64,000 nt of DNA, from assembly GCF_000157895.3 (NCBI RefSeq), contig NC_022663.1, positions 5,766,001 to 5,830,000 of the forward strand, read 5' to 3'. Position numbers and translations under genes: made by a program. The notes under the pieces were generated by a model. It did no database searches, was not told the DNA's origin, and worked only from the letters and a program-made list of their open reading frames with translations. This DNA comes from Mycobacterium kansasii ATCC 12478. Lineage in GTDB: Bacteria > Actinomycetota > Actinomycetes > Mycobacteriales > Mycobacteriaceae. The stretch's first letter is position 1, and the number at the start of each line of letters is the position of its first letter. Positions 1-7,441 of this stretch are shown piece after piece.

Positions 1-81
1 CTCACCGGAGACTGATGGCTCGGCGGTACAGATGCGTTTCACCACCTTCTCCTCGAGCTCATCGAGAGCCGGACCCTGCAA
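1..81 (-). CDS. Possible 5' end of a gene leaving the window
   Basis: Reading leftward from a TTG at 81, the frame is open to the window edge and encodes 27 residues including LDELEEKVVKRI, an amphipathic, acidic/basic stretch. A GTG at 42 preceded by GAGGAGAAG is an alternative start, but that purine run may simply be the Glu-Glu-Lys codons. The gene would lie about 110 bases downstream of the operator-like palindromes at 188-223, the same geometry as the small peptide gene at 10322-10402. No family is recognised; too little is visible to be sure it is a gene. Confidence 0.25.
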   Translation of the reverse strand, partial: MQGPALDELEEKVVKRICTAEPSVSGE

Positions 82-187
82 TTTCCTGCCGGACTAATTC
101 ATGCTGAGTAGATGGTGGCGGCCGGGAATCGGATCGGCTATCCGATGATCGGTTAAAAATGTTGTCCACCACGACGATTGGTGAATT

Positions 188-205
188 GTCCCCCGATTGG
201 GGGAC
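188..205. promoter_or_regulatory. Operator-like palindrome GTCCCCC-N4-GGGGGAC
   Basis: Perfect 7-base inverted repeat with a 4-base centre. The same core and spacing recur at 10503-10520. It lies between the 3' end of the patatin-like gene and the possible leftward gene at the window edge. A dimeric regulator site is inferred; the regulator is unknown. Confidence 0.5.
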
Positions 206-211
206 CTAACC

Positions 212-223
212 TGACACGTGTCA
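212..223. promoter_or_regulatory. 12-bp perfect palindrome TGACACGTGTCA
   Basis: Uninterrupted palindrome 6 bases from the GTCCCCC palindrome. The second copy of that operator, near 10.5 kb, also has a GACAC/GTGTC inverted pair beside it (10518-10532), so the two motifs may act together. The function is inferred only. Confidence 0.35.
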
Positions 224-247
224 AGTTGCTTTACACGGCGGTCCGGG

Positions 248-1093
248 CTAGTGCAGGTGCGGTTCGAGCAGTGCGGCCTGGCCGGTGGACATGGGGCTGG
301 TCGCCAACCACTGGCGGGTTGCCTGGTGCGACCGCTCGATGAGCGTTGCCGCATGCGAGAAGTCGACTCCGGAAATGGAGACCGGACACAGCGGGCGGAT
401 GACGCGCAGGTCGGCGGTCTGCTCGAAGCGCTCGACGTCGAGGGCGAGGCGATGATTGACGGCAAGGGATATCGCGTGCAAAACCATCGTGACCGCCGAC
501 GGTGGTGACGTGGGCAGGGCACATGAGTAGCCGGTCGGCAACACCCAGACCTGGTCGGCGCCAAGGGCGATCGCGTGTGATACCGGGGTGTTGTTCACCA
601 CGCCGCCGTCCATCAGATCGCGTCCATCGATGTTGACCGGCGGGAAGATGCCCGGGATGGCCGCGCTGGCCGCAATCGCGTCGACTGCGTCTCCGGACGA
701 CAGCAGCACGTCGATACCCGAGATCACGTCGGTGGCCACGACGTGGAACGGGATCGGAGCATCCTCGAGCCTGGCGAAACCGAGTTCCCTGGTGAGGATG
801 CGCCGCAGACCCGCGCTGGGCACCAAGTGCTGACGGCGGCCGAGGAAGCCCAGTAGCCCGGCGACCGGGTGGGTGGGGAACACCTCTTTGCGGCTGAGCG
901 ACAGCCACACCTTTGCCAGCTCCCGAATGCCGTCGGAATCGGGCCGCGCGGCGATCCAGGCGCCATTGAGCGCGCCGACGGAGGTGCCGATGATCAGGTC
1001 CGGCCTGATGCCTTCGTCCGCCAGGGCCTGCAGCATCCCGACCTGGATGGCGCCGAGGCTCGCGCCGCCGGAGAACACAAACGCAGTGGTCAC
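248..1093 (-). CDS. Patatin-like phospholipase/esterase
   Basis: A 281-residue patatin-fold serine hydrolase. The glycine-rich oxyanion loop SGGASLG is at residues 8-14, the nucleophile elbow GTSVG at 36-40, and the catalytic Asp motif DGG at 162-164, so the Ser-Asp dyad is complete. There is no signal peptide, so action in the cytosol or at the inner membrane face on lipid acyl esters is expected. It resembles the short one-domain mycobacterial patatins (Rv1062 type) rather than the cyclic-nucleotide-binding Rv2565 type. The start is GTG at 1093, divergent from the secreted-protein gene. The substrate is unknown. Confidence 0.85.
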   Translation of the reverse strand: MTTAFVFSGGASLGAIQVGMLQALADEGIRPDLIIGTSVGALNGAWIAARPDSDGIRELAKVWLSLSRKEVFPTHPVAGLLGFLGRRQHLVPSAGLRRILTRELGFARLEDAPIPFHVVATDVISGIDVLLSSGDAVDAIAASAAIPGIFPPVNIDGRDLMDGGVVNNTPVSHAIALGADQVWVLPTGYSCALPTSPPSAVTMVLHAISLAVNHRLALDVERFEQTADLRVIRPLCPVSISGVDFSHAATLIERSHQATRQWLATSPMSTGQAALLEPHLH

Positions 1094-1188
1094 AGATGGA
1101 TACTAAGGACCTTTTGCCGGCGCGGCTGCGGCTTCCGGCGAGATCGCAAATCCCTACCGTGCGTAACGAATCCGGTAGCGTTTTCGAT

Positions 1189-1632
1189 ATGACGGACGTG
1201 CGAAAGACGGTAAGCGCGGTCGCGGCGGCAGGCTGTGTGGCAATGGCCGCAGCAGCCTTGGCGGTAGCGGGGATCGCGGCAACGCCGGCGGTCTCCCACG
1301 CGGACCCGGCCGGGCATCAGGTGACCTACACCGTCACCACCACCAGTGATCTGATGGCCAACATCCAGTACATGAACGCCGACCCGCCCAGCCAGGCGGC
1401 GTTCAACGCCGACTCGTCGAAGTACATGACCACCGTGCATGCCCCGATCACCGGCGGCGAGCCGCTGGTCTATACGACCACGCTGGCAAACCCGAACCAG
1501 TGGGCGATCGTCACCGCCAGTGGCGGGCTGCGGGTCAACCCGGAGTTCCACTGCGAGATCGCCGTCGACGGTCAGGTGGTGGTGTCGCAGAACGGCGGCA
1601 GCGGAGTTTCCTGCTCGACGCGGCCGTGGTGA
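1189..1632 (+). CDS. Secreted small protein with MmpS-like domain
   Basis: 147 residues. An N-terminal hydrophobic segment at about residues 8-33 ends in an A-x-A-like site before HADPAG, indicating Sec export. The mature part is beta-rich with VTYTVT near its start and two Cys near the C-terminus (FHCEI and GVSCST), which could form a disulfide. The layout is like the extracellular domain of MmpS proteins, but no MmpL gene is nearby. The ATG at 1189 was chosen; GTG at 1159 would extend the N-terminus by 10 residues. No precise function can be assigned. Confidence 0.7.
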   Translation: MTDVRKTVSAVAAAGCVAMAAAALAVAGIAATPAVSHADPAGHQVTYTVTTTSDLMANIQYMNADPPSQAAFNADSSKYMTTVHAPITGGEPLVYTTTLANPNQWAIVTASGGLRVNPEFHCEIAVDGQVVVSQNGGSGVSCSTRPW

Positions 1633-1923
1633 CCGGGCCGTAGTAACAGAGTCGGGCGTTTCTTTCCGGGCGGCTGAATCGGCTGTCGGTGGCGGCCGCC
1701 GCATGGCCGGTTTGGCCTTGTGGCACAAGACGATCCGTTGAGCTCAAGCCGCATCCGGTGCCGTCGCCCGCCGGGCCGAATCGGCCGCGGCGCCGTCAGG
1801 TGTTCCCGGCGGCGAGCCCTGGCGACCTCGATGTGCTGTGACATGCCCGCCTTTGCGGGTACTTAGCCAGGGCACAACCACGTCGCCGGCTGGTGGGCCG
1901 GCTCGCTTTCCAAGGAGACGCAC

Positions 1924-2436
1924 ATGTCCTTCGTGACCACGCGACCCGCGGCGTTGACGGCCGCCGCGAGCGCGCTACACATCGTCGGCTCATCGATGGC
2001 CACCCAGAATGCGGCGGCGGCAGCGCCCACCACGGGCCTCGTTCCCACGGCCGCCGACCAGGCCTCGGCGCTGCAGGCCGCACAGTTCGCCGCCTACGGC
2101 ACCTGGTATCAGCAGGTCAGCGCCCAGGCCATGGTGATTCACCAGATGCTGGTCAACACGCTGGGCAGCAGCGCGGGTTCGTATGCGAAGACCGAGGCCG
2201 CCAACCGCACCGCGGCCGGTTCGACGTCGTTGTCGGGACTTCTCGGCGGACTGGCCACCGGAGGCGCTGGTTTGTCGTCGTCGTCGGGTGCCACCATCGG
2301 AACCCCGATCGGGTGGGCTCAACTTCAGCGCCGCCGCCTCGGACCTGGTCCAGGTCGAGCCCGGGCAACACGCCGCTGGCTCCGGCAACGTCGCCGCTTC
2401 GAATTCAATGGACGGCATGGGCGCCGGGATGCCTAA
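1924..2436 (+). pseudogene. PE-family protein, frameshifted C-terminus
   Basis: Starts at an ATG behind a clear AAGGAG site. Residues 1 to about 97 are a typical PE domain (SFVTTRPAALTAAASAL, then AADQASALQAAQF). After about base 2310 the frame becomes Arg-rich and unlike PE proteins, whereas the +1 frame continues with an ordinary PE tail (LNFSAAASDLVQ). A single-base indel is therefore likely. The reading frame stops at 2434-2436, and the PPE remnant follows directly in the same frame. PE proteins normally pair with PPE partners for type VII secretion; this pair is broken. Confidence 0.75.
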
Positions 2437-3393
2437 CTTCAGCATGCGGCCGCTCAAGCCACCGCCTCGGCGGCCGCATATGAAACTGCCTTCGCGATGA
2501 CGGTGCCGCCGCCGGTCGTTGCGGCCAACCGGGCTCGGCTGGCGGCTCTCGTCGCCACGAACATTCTCGGACAGAACACACCGGCGATCGCGGCCACCGA
2601 GGCACAGCACGCCGAAATGTGGGCACAGGACGCCGCCGCCATGTACGGCTACGCCGGTTCGTCGGCGAGCGCCGGGGTGCTGACTGCGTTGACGTCCCCG
2701 CCGCCGGCCACCAATCCCGGCGGACTGGGCGCCCAAGCCGCCGCGGTGTCTCAAGCCGCCGCAAGCGGCGCGCAGCCGGAGTTTGGCGGGCTGGTGTCCA
2801 GCCTGCCCGACGCGGTGCAATCACTTGCCGCGCCGCTGGCCGTCTCGTCTGTGACCAGCCCGTTAGACGATTTCTTCAACAACAACCTGGTCATCAATAT
2901 CGGGCAAGCGGTCTTCGATACCGTGGCGTGGAACATGTTCGCCGTCATCGCATCCTCGATCCTCAACGGAAACACCGTTCCGGCGTCAGGCGCTGCGGCT
3001 TCCGCCGCGGGAATCGGCGCCGGTGTCGTCGGGGCGACGGCCAGCCCCGCCGGTTTGGGTGGAACACCGGTGCTGGCGGGTATGGCTTCGGCGTCCTCGG
3101 TCGGCAAGTTGTCGGTGCCTGCCGGATGGTCCGCCGCGGTCCCGGCTGACGATGCTGCCGCGACGCTGACCGGCTCGGGCTGGGCCGTTCCCGCGGAAGA
3201 GGGCACGCAGGTGACAACGTTGCCCGCCGGTATGCCTGCGGTCGCCTGGGCCGGACCGGGAGGCTACGGCACGGGACCGCGATACGGAGTCCAACCCAAG
3301 GTGGTCCCCCCGCAGGTGCTGGGGTACCGCGAGTTGTGCGCTCCCGCCAAGGGGTTGCGACCCCGTGTCAGTCGGAGATTTCGTCGACGGTGA
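2437..3393 (+). pseudogene. 5'-truncated PPE (SVP subfamily) remnant
   Basis: From 2437 the frame reads as the second half of a PPE domain (AAAYETAFAMTVPPPVVAAN, then ATNILGQNTPAIAATEAQ). The first ~100 residues, including the PPE motif, are absent. The subfamily motif GKLSVPAGW lies near the C-terminus, and GYGTGPRYGV marks the usual PPE-SVP end. The protein then runs past its expected terminus in a basic tail, so the native stop is probably lost. That tail overlaps the antisense peptide gene at 3368-3448. A deletion joining the PE tail to mid-PPE explains the arrangement; ATG 2497 could still start translation. Confidence 0.75.
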
Positions 3394-3448
3394 ACCAACG
3401 TGACGAACGCGGGTCTTCTTCCTCGCGGAACAGGCTTTCGTAGGACAT
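3368..3448 (-). CDS. 26-residue peptide, new small family (member 1)
   Basis: Too short for ordinary gene finding. ATG at 3448 follows GGAGGCGAT, a near-ideal ribosome binding site; an in-frame GTG at 3463 with CAGGAG gives a 31-residue form. The peptide begins MSYESLF, is acidic and charged in the middle (REEEDPRSSR), and ends WFTVDEISD. It aligns end to end without gaps to the peptide at 10322-10402 (12 of 26 identical) and shares the pattern of the C-terminal part of the 66-residue peptide at 16279. It lies 68 bases downstream of the XRE/cupin regulator on the same strand. The function is unknown; a modified-peptide precursor or a signalling/regulatory microprotein are both possible. Confidence 0.65.
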   Translation of the reverse strand: MSYESLFREEEDPRSSRWFTVDEISD

Positions 3449-3516
3449 ATCGCCTCCGTTCACTGCGACTCCTGATGTGACGAGGCTAACAGCGCCACGT
3501 CGATGCCGCGGTGCTT

Positions 3517-4041
3517 TCAGCGACCGGCATGGGTGACGACGACGACCTCTGCGCGCTCGTCGCCGACCGCCCGCAAGGCGTGGCCGACCGACGCGTCGAA
3601 GTAGGCGCTGTCGCCGGTGTCGAGTGTGATGGTCTGGTCGCCGTAGTCGAGTTCGACACTGCCGGTGTGTACGAACACGAACTCCTGGCCGGCGTGCTCG
3701 GGATGGGGATCGTCAGCGGGGTTGCCGGTAGGGCGAACCAGGAACGGCGACATGGACTTTCCCAGCAACGTCGACGCCAGCGCCCGATAGCGTCCCCGTA
3801 CCTGGCCGGCGCGGTCGCTTGCCCGGTCGACGGTGATCTTCTCTTGGGCCGTCTCGTCGGAGAACAGCCGCCCGACATCGACGTCGAGCGCTCGGGAGAC
3901 CTTGAGCGCCACAGCGATTGACGGTGTGCTGTGCCCGCGCTCGATCTTGGACAGGTAGCTCTTGGTCAGGCCGGTCTGTTCCGCGAGCTGTTCCAGGGTG
4001 AGGCCACGATGCCTGCGAACGGCGCGCAGCAGTGCTGTCAC
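3517..4041 (-). CDS. XRE-family regulator with cupin sensor domain
   Basis: 174 residues. An N-terminal Cro/C1 helix-turn-helix (LTLEQLAEQTGLTKSYLSKI, about residues 14-33) is followed by a C-terminal cupin fold (PEHAGQEFVFVHTGSVEL, then LDTGDSAYFDASVGHALR). This is the PuuR-type layout, in which the cupin binds a small metabolite. GTG at 4041 is preferred over GTG 4074 because AAGGAG sits correctly before it. It is divergent from the aldolase gene across a short region containing an inverted repeat, so it probably controls the aldolase/lyase pair and itself. Confidence 0.88.
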   Translation of the reverse strand: MTALLRAVRRHRGLTLEQLAEQTGLTKSYLSKIERGHSTPSIAVALKVSRALDVDVGRLFSDETAQEKITVDRASDRAGQVRGRYRALASTLLGKSMSPFLVRPTGNPADDPHPEHAGQEFVFVHTGSVELDYGDQTITLDTGDSAYFDASVGHALRAVGDERAEVVVVTHAGR

Positions 4042-4084
4042 CGGACACTCCTTCCGCCCCGCCACCTGGGACACAAGGTTTCCT

Positions 4085-4097
4085 ATAGTGCTACTAT
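4085..4097. promoter_or_regulatory. Inverted repeat ATAGT-GCT-ACTAT between divergent genes
   Basis: Perfect 5-base arms around 3 bases, located between the XRE/cupin regulator and the aldolase gene, 34 bases before the aldolase ATG. The position and symmetry make it the best candidate operator of the regulator; inferred, not shown. Confidence 0.5.
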
Positions 4098-4131
4098 TGT
4101 GTCACACGTTCGCGACACCGGGGAGCCGCTG

Positions 4132-4917
4132 ATGGCAACCACGTTTTCCGATTCCAAGCCCGAACTGATGCGCCGTGCCCAGGAGCGGCTCAGCGCCGAG
4201 ACGGCCGAATCTCCGTTGACGACCCGGCAGAAGGTGGCGCTGACCTGCCGCGCCTTGTTCGACGCCGGACATGACTCCGGCCTGACCGGGCAGATCACCG
4301 CCCGCGCCGAAGACCCCGGGACGTACTACACCCAGCGGCTGGGCCTGGGGTTCGACGAGATCACCGAAGACAACCTGCTGCTGGTCGACGAGGACCTCAA
4401 CGTCCTGCAGGGAGACGGTATGGCCAACCCCGCCAACCGTTTTCACAGCTGGATCTATCGGGCACGTCCCGATGTGCAGTGCATCGTGCACACCCACGCC
4501 TTCCACGTGGCGGCGTTGTCGATGCTGAAGGTTCCGCTGGTCGTGTCGCACATGGACACCACGCCGCTCTACGACGACTGCGCGTTTCTCGCCGACTGGC
4601 CGGGCGTTCCCGTTGGCAACGAGGAGGGCGAAATCATCACCGCCGCACTGGGTTCCAAGAAGGCGGTGCTGCTGGCCCATCACGGGCAGGTGGTGGCCGG
4701 GGCCAGCATTGAGGAGGCGTGCTCGCTGGCGGTGCTGATCGAGCGTGCCGCCAAATTGCAGCTGGCCGCCATGGCCGCCGGAACCATCGTCGAGCTGCCC
4801 GAGCAGCTGGCCCGAGAAGCCCACGACTGGACGCTGACACCGGCGCGCAGCCGGGCTAACTTCGGCTACTATGCCCGCCGCGCCCTGGCGCGCCATCCCG
4901 ATGCACTGAGTACCTAA
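4132..4917 (+). CDS. Class II aldolase/adducin-family protein
   Basis: 261 residues. The zinc-site signature of the fuculose-aldolase/adducin fold is present: HTHAFH (with CIVHTH before it), and later LLAHHGQVV. The mid-region HSWIYRARPDV is typical. These enzymes cleave or decarboxylate phosphorylated or acid sugars; the substrate here is unknown. ATG 4132 follows GGGAG. The gene is divergent from the XRE/cupin regulator and 36 bases upstream of a DapA-family lyase, suggesting a two-gene catabolic operon for a hydroxy- or keto-acid. Confidence 0.85.
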   Translation: MATTFSDSKPELMRRAQERLSAETAESPLTTRQKVALTCRALFDAGHDSGLTGQITARAEDPGTYYTQRLGLGFDEITEDNLLLVDEDLNVLQGDGMANPANRFHSWIYRARPDVQCIVHTHAFHVAALSMLKVPLVVSHMDTTPLYDDCAFLADWPGVPVGNEEGEIITAALGSKKAVLLAHHGQVVAGASIEEACSLAVLIERAAKLQLAAMAAGTIVELPEQLAREAHDWTLTPARSRANFGYYARRALARHPDALST

Positions 4918-4953
4918 CTCGTTATCCGCCAACAGAATCGGAGGAGCCCCGCT

Positions 4954-5850
4954 GTGGTCCAACCAGCCGTGCCCAAGATCCACGGGATCATCGCCTACCC
5001 GGTGACGCCATTCGCGCCCGACGCAACCGGCGGTATCGACACCACCAGGCTCGCGGCTCTGGTCGATCGCCTGATCAGCTCCGGCGTGCACGCCATTGCC
5101 CCGCTGGGCAGCACCGGTGAACTGGCCTACCTCGACGAGTCGGAGTTCGACACCGTGGTCGACACCACCATTGCGGCCGTCGATCGGCGGGTGCCGGTGA
5201 TTGTCGGCGTCTCGGATGTGACCACTGCCAAGACCATTCGGCGTGCCCGGTACGCCGAGCGGGCCGGCGCCGACGCGGTGATGATCCTTCCGGTGTCCTA
5301 CTGGAAGCTCACCGAACGCGAGATCGCCCAGCACTACCGCAGTATCGGCGACGCGATCGGAATCCCGATCATGGCCTACAACAATCCGGCCACCAGCGGC
5401 GTCGACATGAGCCCCGAACTGTTGGTCACCATGTTCGACAACATCGAAAACCTCACCATGGTCAAGGAATCCACCGGCGATCTGTCCCGGATGCACCGCA
5501 TCGCCCAACTCAGCGACGGCCAGCTGCCCTTCTACAACGGCAGCAACCCGCTGGTGCTGGACGCGTTACGGGCCGGGGCGGCCGGATGGTGTACGGCTGC
5601 CCCCAACCTGCGGCCGCAGCCCTGCATCGACCTCTATGAGGCGGTGCGCCGCGACGACCTCGAGAAGGCCCAGCTCCTCTACGACGACCTGAAGCCATTG
5701 CTGCAGTTCATCGTTGCAGGCGGCCTGCCGACCACGGTGAAGGCCGGTCTCGAATTGTTGGGTTTCCCGGTCGGGGATCCGCGTCCGCCGTTGCTGCCGC
5801 TTGACGAGCGCGGGCGTGCCGAGTTGCGGGACTTACTGGCCGGCGGGTAG
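4954..5850 (+). CDS. DapA-family lyase/aldolase
   Basis: 298 residues, a class I (Schiff-base) aldolase of the dihydrodipicolinate synthase/N-acetylneuraminate lyase superfamily. The substrate loop PLGSTGELAYL is near residue 50, the catalytic Tyr in MAYNNP is in mid-protein, and the Schiff-base Lys is in MVKESTGD. GTG start with GGAGG upstream. Its pairing with a class II aldolase under a cupin regulator argues for sugar-acid or amino-acid catabolism rather than lysine biosynthesis, whose dapA is expected elsewhere. The substrate is unassigned. Confidence 0.85.
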   Translation: MVQPAVPKIHGIIAYPVTPFAPDATGGIDTTRLAALVDRLISSGVHAIAPLGSTGELAYLDESEFDTVVDTTIAAVDRRVPVIVGVSDVTTAKTIRRARYAERAGADAVMILPVSYWKLTEREIAQHYRSIGDAIGIPIMAYNNPATSGVDMSPELLVTMFDNIENLTMVKESTGDLSRMHRIAQLSDGQLPFYNGSNPLVLDALRAGAAGWCTAAPNLRPQPCIDLYEAVRRDDLEKAQLLYDDLKPLLQFIVAGGLPTTVKAGLELLGFPVGDPRPPLLPLDERGRAELRDLLAGG

Positions 5851-6078
5851 CGCTTGTCAGGACTTTGGTGCCGCGGCTGAGGTGACTTTCGACTCTACGC
5901 CGGTGTCCGGTGCGTAGCGGACTATCAGAGGTCATTGTTGACCTCATCGCCGCTGTCGATGTCAAACACGTTGTTGCGGGTGGTGTTTGGAGCCAAGCGC
6001 GACGGTGAGGCCAACCGGTTGCTGGGCAGTTGGGGTGCACGATAGCACCAGATGTCGGCGCGCAGAGACGAGGTTGGA

Positions 6079-7272
6079 ATGGTTCCTGAGTTTGCGTGGT
6101 TGCCGCCGGAGATCAATTCGGCGCGGATCTTTGCTGGTGCTGGGGCGGGGCCGTTGTTTGCGGCGGCGTCGGCGTGGGCGGGTCTGGCTGCGGAGTTGGC
6201 GGGGTGGGCGTCGTCGTTTGATGCGGTGATTGCGGGGTTGACGGGTGGGCCGTGGGCGGGTCCGGCGTCGGTGTCGATGGCGGCGGCGGCGGCGCCGTAT
6301 GTGGGGTGGTTGAGCGCGGCGGCGGTGCAGGCGGAGACGGCGGCGGCCTCGGCGGTGGCGGCGGCGACGGCGTTTGAGTCGGCGGTGGCGGCGACGGTGC
6401 ATCCGGCGGCGGTGGCGGCGAATCGGGTGTTGTTGGGGGCGTTGGTGGCGACCAATTTCTTGGGTCAGAACACGCCGGCGATTGCGGCTACTGAGTTCGA
6501 TTATGTGGAGATGTGGGCTCAGGATGTGGGGGCGATGGTGGGCTATGACGCGGGGGCGGGGGCGGCGGCTGCGGAGTTGATGCCGTTTGGTGTGCCGCCG
6601 TTGGATTTGGCGGGGTTGGCTGGGCAGGTCGCGGCCCAGGTGAGCACGGCGGCGACGGCGGCGACGGGGGCGGTGTCGCCGGCGTTGCAGGGTGCGCTGG
6701 CGGGGGTTCCGGGGGTGGTGAGCGGGGTGCAGTCGTTGGCCTCGTCGCTGCCGGTGTCGTCGGTGATGCAGGTGGCGCAGGTCGCGGCGCAGCCGGCCAG
6801 CATGATGCTCGGGCCGCTGATGCAGTTGGCCAACACGGCCAATGCGGGTACCGCGGGGTTGGCGGGGGCGGCGGCGTGGGAGGGGTTGGCTGATGCGCCG
6901 AAGTTTGTCGGTGATGTCAATCCGATGAAGGGCCTCGGCGGTGGCGCGGGGGTGGGTGCGGGAATGGGTGCGGAGTTGGGTAAGGCGCGGTTGGTGGGGG
7001 CGATGTCGGTGCCGCCGACGTGGGAGGGGTCGATGCCCAAGGGGTTGTCGAGTGCGGCGATGGCGGGGTTGAGTGGGGTGCCCACGGCGGCGGAGCTGGC
7101 GCAGGCAGCCGGAGCGGCCGGCACCGGTGGTGGGATGCCGATGATGCCGATGCCGATGGGTGCCGGTGGTGCGGGGGCGGGGATGCCCGGCGGGATGATG
7201 GGCCGCGGCGGTGCTAATCCGCATGTGGTGCAGGCGCGCCCGAGTGTGATCCCGCGTACCGGGATCGGATAA
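6079..7272 (+). CDS. PPE-family protein, SVP subfamily
   Basis: 397 residues. Starts MVPEFAWLPPEINSARI, the canonical PPE N-terminus, followed by about 175 residues of PPE domain (ATNFLGQNTPAIAATEFD) and a low-complexity Ala/Gly C-terminal half with the GAMSVPPTW motif of the SVP subgroup and a Met/Gly-rich segment (GGGMPMMPMPMG). ATG 6079 follows a GAGG site. Expected to be exported by an ESX system and surface associated. No intact PE partner is next to it; an ESX remnant follows in the same frame immediately after its stop. GCG/GGG-heavy codon use differs from the neighbouring enzyme genes. Confidence 0.92.
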   Translation: MVPEFAWLPPEINSARIFAGAGAGPLFAAASAWAGLAAELAGWASSFDAVIAGLTGGPWAGPASVSMAAAAAPYVGWLSAAAVQAETAAASAVAAATAFESAVAATVHPAAVAANRVLLGALVATNFLGQNTPAIAATEFDYVEMWAQDVGAMVGYDAGAGAAAAELMPFGVPPLDLAGLAGQVAAQVSTAATAATGAVSPALQGALAGVPGVVSGVQSLASSLPVSSVMQVAQVAAQPASMMLGPLMQLANTANAGTAGLAGAAAWEGLADAPKFVGDVNPMKGLGGGAGVGAGMGAELGKARLVGAMSVPPTWEGSMPKGLSSAAMAGLSGVPTAAELAQAAGAAGTGGGMPMMPMPMGAGGAGAGMPGGMMGRGGANPHVVQARPSVIPRTGIG

Positions 7273-7390
7273 GGCCGGGACTTCCGCGGCGAGGCCTGCC
7301 AGGAGTTCATCACCGCGGCGGGCCGCAACATGCAGGTGATCCACGAACAAACCAACGCCCACGGCCAAACGATCCAGGGCGTGCAGCGGC
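7273..7390 (+). pseudogene. Remnant of an EsxN/Mtb9.9-type WXG100 gene
   Basis: Directly after the PPE stop and in the same frame the DNA encodes GEACQEFITAAGRNMQ followed by VIHEQTNAHGQTIQ. I recognise this as the C-terminal half of the EsxI/J/K/L/N group (ACQ.FIT..GRN.QVI.EQ.NAHGQ). The WXG turn and the N-terminal helix are missing, and the usual tail after HGQ is replaced by unrelated sequence. It marks a former PPE-esx arrangement lost by deletion. Confidence 0.7.
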
Positions 7391-7441
7391 GCACGCCCAA
7401 GCGCCCGCAAGCCGGCCTCCATTTGAGGTCTGGGCGCCGGG

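Noticed and set aside
188..205. DosR-type dormancy box
   Set aside because: The arms (GTCCCCC/GGGGGAC) and 4-base centre do not match the GGGACTTNNGGCCC-type DosR consensus.
5925..6455. Leftward 176-codon frame opposite the PPE gene
   Set aside because: Ala/Asn/Pro-rich antisense shadow of the PPE start; no ribosome site.
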